This document shows positions 16,302 through 24,802 of a DNA stretch of 64,000 bases, piece by piece. The stretch's first letter is position 1. The number at the start of each line of letters is the position of its first letter. The notes below the pieces were generated by a model. It was not told the origin of the DNA and made no database searches. It was given only the letters and a program-made list of their open reading frames with translations. The position numbers were made by a program, and so were the translations under genes. The stretch spans positions 372,001 to 436,000 of the forward strand of contig NZ_QOZG01000004.1 of NCBI RefSeq assembly GCF_003335045.1, given 5' to 3'. This stretch comes from Paramesorhizobium salinisoli (GTDB lineage: Bacteria; Pseudomonadota; Alphaproteobacteria; Rhizobiales; Rhizobiaceae).

Positions 16302-18278
16302 ATGGAACGCTCGACCATCGTCAGAGTGCATGAGGGCCTTCATGCACGTCCCGCCACCCGCTTTGTCAAGCTTGCCAAGAGCTTCGAATCCGAGATCGAT
16401 CTGGTAAAGGGGGAAAAGTCGGTCAGCGCCAAGAGTTCGGTCAAGCTGATGCTGCTCGGCGTCAAGGAGAATGACGAGGTAATTGTCCGCGCCCAGGGCG
16501 CCGATGCCATCGAGGCGGTCGAGGCGCTGATCGGTTATCTCGAGAACCCGAAATCCGGTCTTGATGAAGAGGGGCAGGCGGATCGAGGAAAGCCCAAAGC
16601 AACCAATACGGCAGCTACACCGGAGCTTGCCATGAATTTGGCTGCCGACGGCAGGCTGAAAGGCGTCGGGGCCAGCGAGGGCGTATCGCTCGGGCTTGCC
16701 CATCCCCATTTTCCAGACGAGATAAAACTCGAAAACCGAAAACTCGCCGCTGATGAAGTCGAGGCGGAAGTGGCGCGGTTTCGCGACGCGGTGGTCGTGG
16801 TCCAGAAGCGAATGGATGTTTCGCTCGCCGCCGGAAATCTGGCTGAAAGCGACCGGGGCATCATCGCGGCGCTGAAGGACATTGCGGCCGACGATACGCT
16901 GAGCGAGGAAACCATATCGCTTATCCGCGGCGGCATGGACGCGGTGACAGCCGTATTTGGCGCTGCTTCGAAAGTCGCCACCGAATTCAGCGAAATGGAC
17001 GATCCCTATCTCAATGCCCGTGCCGACGATGTGCATGCCGTCGGTCGCCAATTGTGCCTGGCGCTGCTCGGGCGCGAGGAGGGGGGGCTGGAAGACATTC
17101 CCGACGGCGCCATCCTGATCGCCAGGGATATAGGCGCCTGGGATCTGGCGCGGGCGCCGCTGAAGCGCATCAGGGGCGTGATCTGCGGTCATGGCGGGGC
17201 GACTTCGCATGTAGCCATCATCGCGCGTGCGCACGGCATTCCGGCGGTGCTCGGGCTTGGTAACCAGGTGGAACAGCTGCGCACGGCTAAACAGATCGCG
17301 CTCGACGGTGGCACGGGAGAGGTGTTCGCCGATCCCGATGGCGAAACTACCGTCCGCTTCGAGGAACGCATCCGAAAAGCTGAGGAAGAGCACGCTGCGT
17401 TGAAAGTGTTCCGGGATGTGGTCTCCAAGCGTTCGGACGGCGTGATCATCGAGGTGGCGGCCAATATAGGCTCGCTCGAAGAAATCGAAGCGGCGCAGGA
17501 AGCTGGCGCGATGGGTGTCGGGCTGTTCCGTACCGAGCTTTTGTTCATGCGCCATATGCATCTGCCTTCAGAGGACATGCAGACGGAGATCTATTCGACG
17601 CTGGCGAAGGCATTCGCGCCGCACCCGGTCATCGTTCGCACGCTCGATGTCGGCGGCGACAAACCGGTCGCCGGGGTGGAATTTCCGGATGAGGAGAACC
17701 CCTTCCTTGGTTGGCGCGGCATCCGCATGTGCCTGGACAGGCCGGATATCTTCAAGCCGCAATTGCGCGCCCTGCTGCGGGCGGCCGTGCACGGCAAACT
17801 GAAGGTCATGTTGCCGATGGTATCGGAAATCTCGGAAGTGGCGCGGACGCGGGCGCTGATCGCGGATTGCGAAACCGAGCTGAAAGCGGAGGGAAAGGAT
17901 TGTCGTTCGTTCGATCTCGGCGTGATGATCGAGACGCCGGCCGCGGTTCTGATAGCGCCGATGCTCGCCAGGGAGGTTGCATTTTTCTCCATCGGCACCA
18001 ATGATCTGACGCAATATGTGATGGCGGCGGACAGGCTGAATCCGACGGTCGCGGCATTGAATGACGTGAAAAACCCCGCCGTGATGGCAGCGATCGCGAT
18101 GACGGCGAAAGCCGGCGTGGAAGCTGGCATCATGGTCGGCATGTGCGGAGAGGCGGCGGGCCGTCCGGATTTGATCCCGGAATTCATCCGCATGGGGCTT
18201 ACGGAGCTCAGCATGAGCCCGGCCTCCATCCAGCGCGCAAAGAAATGCCTGGCGGAACTGGCCAGCCCATCATCCTGA
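16302..18278 (+). CDS. HPr-enzyme I fusion, phosphoenolpyruvate-protein phosphotransferase
   Basis: A 658-residue cytoplasmic fusion. Residues 1-88 are an HPr domain with VHEGLHARPATRFVKLAK; His14 is the phosphorylation site. A linker of about 30 charged residues leads to enzyme I, whose phosphohistidine lies in GHGGATSHVAIIARAHG (His303). The PEP-binding part is complete: GVGLFRTELLFM, GWRGIRMCLDRPDIF, IGTNDLTQYVMAADR and MVGMCGEAA. With srlA, srlE and srlB it completes the relay from PEP to sugar inside one cluster. Alphaproteobacteria usually carry only the regulatory nitrogen PTS, whose enzyme I has a GAF domain instead, so a dedicated HPr-EI fusion is a sign of an imported sugar system. 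It is convergent with the unknown gene at 18292. Confidence 0.94.
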   Translation: MERSTIVRVHEGLHARPATRFVKLAKSFESEIDLVKGEKSVSAKSSVKLMLLGVKENDEVIVRAQGADAIEAVEALIGYLENPKSGLDEEGQADRGKPKATNTAATPELAMNLAADGRLKGVGASEGVSLGLAHPHFPDEIKLENRKLAADEVEAEVARFRDAVVVVQKRMDVSLAAGNLAESDRGIIAALKDIAADDTLSEETISLIRGGMDAVTAVFGAASKVATEFSEMDDPYLNARADDVHAVGRQLCLALLGREEGGLEDIPDGAILIARDIGAWDLARAPLKRIRGVICGHGGATSHVAIIARAHGIPAVLGLGNQVEQLRTAKQIALDGGTGEVFADPDGETTVRFEERIRKAEEEHAALKVFRDVVSKRSDGVIIEVAANIGSLEEIEAAQEAGAMGVGLFRTELLFMRHMHLPSEDMQTEIYSTLAKAFAPHPVIVRTLDVGGDKPVAGVEFPDEENPFLGWRGIRMCLDRPDIFKPQLRALLRAAVHGKLKVMLPMVSEISEVARTRALIADCETELKAEGKDCRSFDLGVMIETPAAVLIAPMLAREVAFFSIGTNDLTQYVMAADRLNPTVAALNDVKNPAVMAAIAMTAKAGVEAGIMVGMCGEAAGRPDLIPEFIRMGLTELSMSPASIQRAKKCLAELASPSS

Positions 18279-18292
18279 AAGAGATTTCAGGT
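18275..18292. terminator. Hairpin between convergent genes
   Basis: CCTGAAA and TTTCAGG pair around GAGA, overlapping the stop codon of the HPr-enzyme I gene and touching the stop of the convergent gene. No T-tract follows on either strand, so it is a weak terminator at best. Confidence 0.35.
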
Positions 18293-19089
18293 CAGGGCAA
18301 ATAAACGACCAGACGCGAAAACAGCTCCGCCAAAGCGCTGCACGGGTCTTCTGACGCAAAAGCGGCGGCGAAACGGTCTTCCCGGGCCGAAACGGCGAGA
18401 AATGCGCTCTCCAGCAGGTCCGACATGTCATCCGTCGGGGCTGACGTGTCTTGCGGCTGCGTCGTAGCGACAGCGTATGCAAGGCCGATCGTGGAAAAGA
18501 CCAGTATTTCCGTCTCTGGCTGCAGGGCCACGCTGGCGGGCAAAGGAGAGGCGGTTCCCATGGTTTTGGCGGGATGCCGCCGCACTGATTCGATGGTGAG
18601 TACAGCACAGGCCTTGGCGATATCGCGGGTGGAGGCATCCTGTGCCAGCGCGCGGGCAAACACATTTCCGTGATTGCGCGCCAGGCTGATGTAGACATCC
18701 GCGAATGCCGCTTCATGTATGAAAGCGTCGCCTCTGCCAGAGCGGCGCAACACTTCTTTGGTGAGATGATACATCTCACGGTGGAACAGGCGGCGGCCAT
18801 CCGGATGGGAGAAATAGAGCTTGAGGCTGCCGATCCGATTGGTGCGGCCACGCGCAGGGTGATCGGAAATCAGGGAAATCGAGATAGTTTCTGCCATGGT
18901 CAGGGCCGTATCGACGAAAGTCGCGGCGGTTCCCAGAAGCATTTCAGGCAGTTCGGCCGGGTTTTTCGGCGGTAAGTTCGTCAGCCGGCGGCCCTGACTG
19001 TTGGATCCGACTTGGCGGATTACATGGCGGATATCGCGCAAGCGGTCCTTCAGATTGACAACGATGTCGTCGTTCACATGATTGAACAT
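18292..19089 (-). CDS. Unknown 265-residue protein within the PTS cluster
   Basis: I do not recognise this family. The protein is soluble, without signal peptide or long hydrophobic segment. The N-terminal part is basic (NLKDRLRDIRHVIRQVG) and the middle is helical with AAFADVYISLARNHGNVFARAL. The C-terminal part is acidic (PTDDMSDLLESAFLAVSAREDRFAAAFASEDPCSALAELFSRLVVYLP). It lies between the HPr-enzyme I gene (convergent, 13 bases apart) and the divergent SorC regulator gene. This placement suggests a role in regulation or use of the sugar system, but that is only inference. Its upstream region (160 bases) is shared with the regulator. Confidence 0.65.
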   Translation of the reverse strand: MFNHVNDDIVVNLKDRLRDIRHVIRQVGSNSQGRRLTNLPPKNPAELPEMLLGTAATFVDTALTMAETISISLISDHPARGRTNRIGSLKLYFSHPDGRRLFHREMYHLTKEVLRRSGRGDAFIHEAAFADVYISLARNHGNVFARALAQDASTRDIAKACAVLTIESVRRHPAKTMGTASPLPASVALQPETEILVFSTIGLAYAVATTQPQDTSAPTDDMSDLLESAFLAVSAREDRFAAAFASEDPCSALAELFSRLVVYLP

Positions 19090-19249
19090 GATAACCGCTT
19101 TTCTCCAGTTTTACGACCCAGACCATTTGGGCGTGTCGCATGCAGGACGATCATGCCAGAAACTTGTTTCGGGACGGAACTAAAATCAATAGGTTCGGTC
19201 CGTCGTCGGAGAATATGAATCAATATCGGGTGGACGAGGAGGACGACAT

Positions 19250-20290
19250 TTGACGGAACGGCATACCGGAAAGGTGAGGGCCGGAAAAGTGAAGGCCGCG
19301 CAGGGCGGCGGTCGTCAAGCTGGCGAGGCGGCGCCCGGTACAGTATCGGGCGAAAGCCGGAGCGACAGGCTGAGAACCCGCGCGGCGTGGATGTATTATA
19401 TCGAGCAGATGACGCAGAACGATATTGCCGATGTGCTCGGCGTCGGGCGTGTAACGATCGTTCGCCTTCTGGCGGAGGCGCGGGCGCGCAACGAGGTCAA
19501 GATCTCGATCGACAGCAATCTTTCGAGCCTCATCGGCCTGGAGCGGCAATTGGAGAAGGCATTCGGGCTGGAACGGGCGATCGTGGCGCCGCTTTCGGCC
19601 CCTGGAAACGATCCGATCAATGCAATCGCTGCCGCAACCGGAGACTATCTTTCCGAGGTGATCCGCCACGGGATGCGGGTCGGTGTAGGCTGGGGGCGTA
19701 CGCTGTTCCATACGCTTTCCTTCATCAATGCGCGCTCGCTTAATGATCTCACCGTGATCTCGCTTCTTGGCGGTATCAGCCAGCCGCGCCGCTTCAATCC
19801 GGCGGAGTTCGCCTGGCAGTTTGCCGAGATATTCCAGGGCGAGGGATATCTGATTCCCGCGCCGGCGCTCGTCGACAGCATGGAAACAAAACGCGCGCTG
19901 ATCGAGCGTTGTGGGCTGCAATACGTCTTCGAAATGGCCGAAAGTCTCGATCTGGTACTTCTCAGCGTCGGCGGGATCGAAAGCGCTACAACCTCTTACC
20001 GCGTCGGCCATATCACCGAGGAACAGCGGGATTCGCTTGCCGCCAAGGGCGCGGTCGGCGATCTCCTCTACCATTTCTACGATATCGACGGAAAACTGGT
20101 CGATCATCCGATCCAGGATGGCGTGATGTCGGTCGGCGTGTCGACGCTGCAGAAGGCGCCGGCCCGGATATTGACGTCAGGCGGGCCGGAAAAGATCGCG
20201 GCGCTGCTTGGCGCGATGAAGCTGATCCGTCCGACGGTCTTCATCACGGATGAGGAGAGTGCTGCCCGGATGCTGGAAAAAATGGAGTGA
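19250..20290 (+). CDS. SorC/DeoR-type sugar-binding transcriptional regulator
   Basis: A 346-residue DNA-binding protein of the SorC family. A disordered basic N-terminus of about 40 residues precedes a helix-turn-helix (MYYIEQMTQNDIADVLGVGRVTIVRLLAEAR, about 48-78). The sugar-binding domain follows, with GVGWGRTLFHTL (about 145), SLLGGISQPRR and the C-terminal ILTSGGPEKIAALLGA. Members respond to phosphorylated sugars and act as repressors or activators. The start is TTG at 19250, chosen because GAGGAGGAC lies just before it. It is the likely regulator of the srl operon and of the unknown gene next to it. It ends one base before the metI stop on the other strand. Confidence 0.9.
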   Translation: MTERHTGKVRAGKVKAAQGGGRQAGEAAPGTVSGESRSDRLRTRAAWMYYIEQMTQNDIADVLGVGRVTIVRLLAEARARNEVKISIDSNLSSLIGLERQLEKAFGLERAIVAPLSAPGNDPINAIAAATGDYLSEVIRHGMRVGVGWGRTLFHTLSFINARSLNDLTVISLLGGISQPRRFNPAEFAWQFAEIFQGEGYLIPAPALVDSMETKRALIERCGLQYVFEMAESLDLVLLSVGGIESATTSYRVGHITEEQRDSLAAKGAVGDLLYHFYDIDGKLVDHPIQDGVMSVGVSTLQKAPARILTSGGPEKIAALLGAMKLIRPTVFITDEESAARMLEKME

Positions 20291-20291
20291 C

Positions 20292-20957
20292 TCACCGCTT
20301 GACGATGCGATGGTCCAGCCGTTCGACGAGGCGGTCGCCGACCCACTGAACGCCCGAGACCAGGAGGATCAGGATCGCAACGACAGCGACCATGATTTCC
20401 GTCTCGAAGCGCTGGTAGCCATAGCGGATCGCCAGATCCCCCAGGCCGCCGGCGCCGATGGCGCCAGCCATTGCGGAGGCGCCGACAAGTGTCACCAGCG
20501 TCACGGTGAAACCGGCTATCAGACTGGGCATGGCTTCGGGAACGAGCACCTCGCGGATGATCGTCCAGCGCGTTGCGCCCATGGCGCGGGCGGCCTCGAT
20601 CAATCCCCTGTCGACCTCGCGCAACGAGACTTCGGCGATGCGGGCATAGTAGGGCGTTGCCGCGATGGAGAGCGGCACGATCGATGCCCATGTCCCGAGC
20701 GAGGTTCCGACGATGAAGCGCGTGACCGGGATGAGAGCGACGAGCAGGATGATGAATGGGACGGAGCGGAAGCCGTTGATGACGGCGCCGAGGCTGCGGT
20801 TCACCCAGAGGTTTTCGGCCAGGCCGCCGCGATCCGTCAAGATCAGAATCAATGCCAGCGGCAGGCCCGCGACAAGCGAGATCAGACCGGAAAAGCCGGT
20901 CATGATGATGGTTTCCCAGAAGGAGCGCCAGAGAAGATCAAGCATCGCCTGAGACAT
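20292..20957 (-). CDS. metI: D,L-methionine ABC transporter, permease
   Basis: A 221-residue inner-membrane permease with five or so hydrophobic helices. The binding-protein-dependent transport signature for contact with the ATPase is EAARAMGATRWTIIREVLVPEAMPSL (about 125-150). GFRSVPFIILLVALIPVTRF is the typical MetI segment. The ATG at 20957 lies 20 bases inside the end of metN, so translation is coupled. It is the last gene of metQNI; with MetN and MetQ it imports methionine. The upstream frame to 20984 is not needed for the domain. Confidence 0.95.
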   Translation of the reverse strand: MSQAMLDLLWRSFWETIIMTGFSGLISLVAGLPLALILILTDRGGLAENLWVNRSLGAVINGFRSVPFIILLVALIPVTRFIVGTSLGTWASIVPLSIAATPYYARIAEVSLREVDRGLIEAARAMGATRWTIIREVLVPEAMPSLIAGFTVTLVTLVGASAMAGAIGAGGLGDLAIRYGYQRFETEIMVAVVAILILLVSGVQWVGDRLVERLDHRIVKR

Positions 20958-22023
20958 AGCCCAGCACCTCCACATGGTCCGCATTGGATTTCAGATATTG
21001 GACGGCCTTTTCCAGGGCCGTCTTGTCACGGGCGGGGATGCCGAGGAACAATGTACCGACTGGCTCGCCCTGTACAGTGTCTATGCCGCCATGCAAGAGC
21101 CGGACGCCGATCAATCCGGCGAAGAATGGCTGCCGTGCGGCATCGCCCGAGAGCTGGACCTTGACCACGGCATCGTCGCCGGCCACGGGGTCCAGTCGCG
21201 CGCGCAGGGTTGGCGGCAATTCGGGCGTCAGCACCTGCAACAGGCTTTTCGTCGTATCGGCGGCGGGATTGGCGAAAACCTGCCAGACCGGGCCTTGCTC
21301 GACAATGCGACCGCGATCCAGCACGATGACGCGGTCCGCAACTCGCCGGATAACCTCCATCTCGTGAGTGATCAGCAGGATCGTCAGCCCGAGTTGACGG
21401 TTGATATCCTTCAGAAGCGTCAGAATGGACCGGGTCGTCTCAGGATCGAGCGCCGATGTCGCCTCGTCGGATAGCAGCAGCGACGGCTTGGCGGCGAGTG
21501 CGCGGGCAATGCCGACGCGCTGTTTCTGGCCGCCGGAAAGCTGCGCCGGATAGTGCTTCGCCTTGTCTGAGAGACCGACGAGATCCAGAAGTTCCGCCAC
21601 GCGCTTCCTGCGTTGGGCGCGCGACTGCCCCTCGATCTTGAGTGGCAGCGCGATATTGTCTTCCACGGACTTGGCCGACAGCAGATTGAAATGCTGGAAG
21701 ATCATGCCGATGCGGCGACGCACAGGCTGCAGGCGACGCTCGTCGAGCGCAGTTATCTCCATGCCTTCGACTTGGACCGAGCCGGAATCGGGACGCTCCA
21801 GCCCGTTGAGGCAGCGGATCAGCGTCGATTTCCCCGCACCGCTGCGCCCGATGATGCCAAGGATTTCGCCACGCTGCACGCTGAGCGAGACCGCATCTAT
21901 GGCTGGCGTGTCGCCGAAGGCGCGGCACACATCAGTTAGCTTAACGATGATGTCGCCGGATGCCTCCGAGGGTCGCGCCTCCCCGGTGGTGTGCGTGGGA
22001 ATATTAAGTGCCTGGGTATTCAC
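20938..22023 (-). CDS. metN: Methionine ABC transporter, ATP-binding protein
   Basis: A 361-residue ATPase. Walker A is GRSGAGKST (about 57-65), the ABC signature LSGGQKQRVGIARAL (about 162-176) and Walker B LLLSDEATSALD (about 181-192). A C-terminal NIL (ACT-like) domain from about residue 280 binds methionine and inhibits transport in the family. The start is GTG at 22023, preceded by GAGG with proper spacing. An imperfect hairpin at 22080-22106 separates it from metQ. It couples ATP hydrolysis to MetI at the inner face of the membrane. Confidence 0.95.
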   Translation of the reverse strand: MNTQALNIPTHTTGEARPSEASGDIIVKLTDVCRAFGDTPAIDAVSLSVQRGEILGIIGRSGAGKSTLIRCLNGLERPDSGSVQVEGMEITALDERRLQPVRRRIGMIFQHFNLLSAKSVEDNIALPLKIEGQSRAQRRKRVAELLDLVGLSDKAKHYPAQLSGGQKQRVGIARALAAKPSLLLSDEATSALDPETTRSILTLLKDINRQLGLTILLITHEMEVIRRVADRVIVLDRGRIVEQGPVWQVFANPAADTTKSLLQVLTPELPPTLRARLDPVAGDDAVVKVQLSGDAARQPFFAGLIGVRLLHGGIDTVQGEPVGTLFLGIPARDKTALEKAVQYLKSNADHVEVLGYVSGDA

Positions 22024-22079
22024 ATCTGCCTCAAAACTTCGTCGTAGGGCGCTTTATGGGCATATCATTTAAACACAAA

Positions 22080-22106
22080 CGGTCCGGATAAGGGATATCC
22101 GAACCG
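22080..22106 (-). terminator. Hairpin in the metQ-metN gap, possible partial terminator
   Basis: An 11-base-pair stem with one mismatch (CGGTTCGGATA/TATCCGGACCG on the minus strand) and a five-base loop is followed by a T-rich stretch (TTTGTGTTTA). In ABC operons such hairpins can reduce downstream expression relative to the binding protein gene. Confidence 0.5.
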
Positions 22107-22145
22107 CATGGCTTGAGAACTGGCTAGGCCAGAACTGGCGCGATA

Positions 22146-22982
22146 TCACCAGGCCGGCAGTGCCGTTCCCTTGTAGACTTCAAGCAACTTTTGCTTCACC
22201 GCATCATTCTGGAAGGCGGCGACGAGGGGCTTCACCCAGGGGGCGTCCTTGTCCTCAGTGCGGATTGCGATGAAGTTGTTGTATGGATTGTTGTCCTTCG
22301 ATTCACGCGCGATCACGTCCTTCACCGGATCCAGCCCGGCCTTCAGCGCCCAGTCATTGTTGACGACGGCTGCGTCCAGATCGTCGATGGAGCGGCCGAC
22401 GACGCCGGCATCAAGCTCCTTGATCTCCAGGTTCTTGGGGTTTTCGACGATGTCGATCGGGGTGGCGAGGATACCAGCGCCGTCCTTGAGCTTGATCAGG
22501 CCCTGAGATTCGAGAACCCGCAGGGCGCGGCCCTCGTTCGAGGGATCGTTCGGTACGCCGACGGCAGCTCCGTCCTTCAGCTCGCTCAGGCTCTTCACCT
22601 TGCGCGAATAGACGCCAATCGGGAAGACGGCGGTGTAGCCGGCCGGCTCGATCTTGTATTGATGCTGCTCGATCTGCGCATCGAGATAAGGCTTGTGCTG
22701 GAAGGCGTTGGCGTCGATCTCCTTGCGCTCGAGCGCTTCGTTCGGCTGGGTATAGTCGGCAAAGGTGACGGTCTCGATCTTCAGCCCGCTCTTGGCGGCC
22801 TGTTCGGCGACGACCTTCCAGATATCCTCATCCTGTCCACCCATAATGCCGACCTTGATCGTTTGTTCCTGGGCAAGACCGGAGGTTGGGGCGGCAAAGC
22901 CCACGGAAAGGGCGATGGCCGAGAAAAGCAGCGCCTTGAGGCCGGCGCGGCGCGACGGCGATTTGGGAGAAGAGAGCGTCAT
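22146..22982 (-). CDS. metQ: Methionine ABC transporter, periplasmic binding protein
   Basis: A 278-residue NLPA-family binding protein. A signal peptide of about 36 residues ends near SGLAQE; there is no lipobox cysteine, unlike Escherichia coli MetQ, so the protein is probably soluble in the periplasm. The family body is clear: VGIMGGQDEDIWKVV, ADYTQPNEALERKEIDANAFQHKPYLD, and IGVYSRKVKSL. The ATG at 22982 follows AAGGAAAC. It is the first gene of the minus-strand operon metQNI. No SAM-II-like riboswitch was recognised upstream, so its regulation is not clear. Confidence 0.94.
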   Translation of the reverse strand: MTLSSPKSPSRRAGLKALLFSAIALSVGFAAPTSGLAQEQTIKVGIMGGQDEDIWKVVAEQAAKSGLKIETVTFADYTQPNEALERKEIDANAFQHKPYLDAQIEQHQYKIEPAGYTAVFPIGVYSRKVKSLSELKDGAAVGVPNDPSNEGRALRVLESQGLIKLKDGAGILATPIDIVENPKNLEIKELDAGVVGRSIDDLDAAVVNNDWALKAGLDPVKDVIARESKDNNPYNNFIAIRTEDKDAPWVKPLVAAFQNDAVKQKLLEVYKGTALPAW

Positions 22983-23202
22983 TTTATTGTTTCCTTGCGG
23001 TCTCGGATTTCGAAATCATACCGGCAGATGCAATTCCTTGCCCCCACCCTTATAGGGCTTCATAATTTCTGCGAGGCCAAAGATAAACAAGAAATATTAT
23101 GCCGTTTGTGGGGCGGGGCCGAAACGGGATTTCCAACGGAGCCGATTGTTGGTAATTGGTTTCTCGAAGCGGCCTATTTCCATGCGCCCTCTCGGTGGGT
23201 CG

Positions 23203-24798
23203 TCACGCCCGCCCCAGGATCAGATCTGCCGCCTTTTCCGCGATCATCAGTGTTGGCGAATTGGTATTACCCGACGTGATCGTCGGCATGATCGAGGCAT
23301 CGGCGATGCGCAGGCCTTCAATGCCGTTGACGCGCAATCGCGGATCGACCACCGCATCGGGGTCGATGCCCATGCGACAGGTGCCGACAGGGTGGAAGAT
23401 CGTCGTGCCGATTTGGGCGGCGGCCTTCATCAATTCATCTTCGGTTCGGTATTGCGGGCCCGGCTTGAACTCCTGCGGGGTATATTTCTTCAGCGGTTCC
23501 TGCGCGACGATGCGGCGCGTGATGCGGATCGCATCGGCGGCTACATGACGGTCGCTTTCGGTGGCGAGGTAGTTGGGGCGGATCGCGGGCTGTACGCGGT
23601 AATTGGGGTCTCGGACATGGATCGAACCGCGGCTGTCGGGGCGCAGATTGCAGACGCTGGCGGTGAAGGCCGGGAAGGGATGGACGTTCTCGCCGAACTT
23701 TTCGAGGCTCAGCGGCTGGACGTGATATTGCAGGTTGGGCGTCTCGAAGGAGGGGTCCGAGCGCGTGAATATGCCGAGCTGGCTCGGCGCCATCGACATC
23801 GGCCCGGACTGCCTGACGAGATATTCAAGCGCGATCGCGGCCTTGCCCACCAGCCGGTTTGCCTGCTCGTTCAGCGTGCGGATGCCCGTGACCTTGTAGG
23901 CGCAGCGCAATTGCAGATGATCCTGAAGGTTTTCACCGACATCCCTGCGCTCAAGGACGAGCGGTATGCCGGCCTCGCGCAGGATATCGCCGCGGCCGAT
24001 GCCGGAGAGTTCCAGAATATGCGGTGAGCCGACAGAGCCGGCGCAGAGGATGATTTCGTGCCTCGCCCTGACGCTGCGCATCGTCCCCATCTGGTCGAAT
24101 TCGACGCCGGTCGCCTTCAACCCTTCCAGCAGCAGGCGGCGGACATGCGCGCCGGTTTCCACCTTGAGATTGCGCCTGCCGAGGACGGGGCGCAGGAAGG
24201 CCTTGGCGGTGTTCCAGCGGATGCCGCGCTTCTGGTTGACCTTGAAGTAGGAGGAACCTTCATTGTCGCCCCGGTTGAAATCATCGATGCGGGGGATGCC
24301 GGCCGCTTCCGCCGCGTCGCGGAAGGCGTCCAGAATATCCCAATGAAGACGGGCGTTTTCGACCCGCCACTCGCCGCCTACGCCGTGCATTTCATCGGGG
24401 CCAGCGTAGTAATCCTCGGATTTCCTGAAATAGGGAAGGACATCGTCCCAGCCCCAGCCGGCGCAGCCCGCCTGCCGCCACAGATCGTAATCGCGCGCCT
24501 GGCCGCGCATATAGATCATGCCGTTGATCGAGGAGCAGCCGCCAAGCACCTTGCCGCGGGGATAGCCGAGCGCGCGGCCGTTGAGCCCCGGCTCCGGGTC
24601 GGTGGTAAAGCACCAGTCGGCGCGCGGATTGCCGATGCAGTAGAGATAGCCCACCGGGATGTGGATCCAGGCGTAATTGTCTCTGGCGCCGGCCTCCAGC
24701 AGCAGGACGGATATTTTGGGGTCGGCGGAAAGACGGTTGGCGAGAGCACAGCCGGCGGTGCCCGCACCGACGATGATGTAGTCGTAGCTGTCGGTCAT
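23203..24798 (-). CDS. GMC-family FAD-dependent alcohol/choline dehydrogenase
   Basis: A 531-residue flavoenzyme of the glucose-methanol-choline family. The FAD-binding motif DYIIVGAGTAGCALANRLS is at residues 5-23, GMC signature 1 includes PRGKVLGGCSSINGMIY (about 79-95), and signature 2 is GSVGSPHILELSGIG (about 253-267). The catalytic histidine is in FHPVGTCRMG (about 463) and the last family block is TSGNTNSPTLMIAEKAADLI. It oxidises an alcohol, passing electrons to an acceptor. It starts four bases after livM in a run of six minus-strand genes, so its substrate is probably what the Liv-type importer takes up. It is not adjacent to betB or betI, which argues against osmoprotective choline oxidation. 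Confidence 0.88.
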   Translation of the reverse strand: MTDSYDYIIVGAGTAGCALANRLSADPKISVLLLEAGARDNYAWIHIPVGYLYCIGNPRADWCFTTDPEPGLNGRALGYPRGKVLGGCSSINGMIYMRGQARDYDLWRQAGCAGWGWDDVLPYFRKSEDYYAGPDEMHGVGGEWRVENARLHWDILDAFRDAAEAAGIPRIDDFNRGDNEGSSYFKVNQKRGIRWNTAKAFLRPVLGRRNLKVETGAHVRRLLLEGLKATGVEFDQMGTMRSVRARHEIILCAGSVGSPHILELSGIGRGDILREAGIPLVLERRDVGENLQDHLQLRCAYKVTGIRTLNEQANRLVGKAAIALEYLVRQSGPMSMAPSQLGIFTRSDPSFETPNLQYHVQPLSLEKFGENVHPFPAFTASVCNLRPDSRGSIHVRDPNYRVQPAIRPNYLATESDRHVAADAIRITRRIVAQEPLKKYTPQEFKPGPQYRTEDELMKAAAQIGTTIFHPVGTCRMGIDPDAVVDPRLRVNGIEGLRIADASIMPTITSGNTNSPTLMIAEKAADLILGRA

Positions 24799-24802
24799 GG
24801 CG

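Noticed and set aside
22983-23202. SAM riboswitch upstream of metQ
   Set aside because: I looked for a SAM-II-type fold, common before methionine genes in alphaproteobacteria, but could not find its conserved loops.
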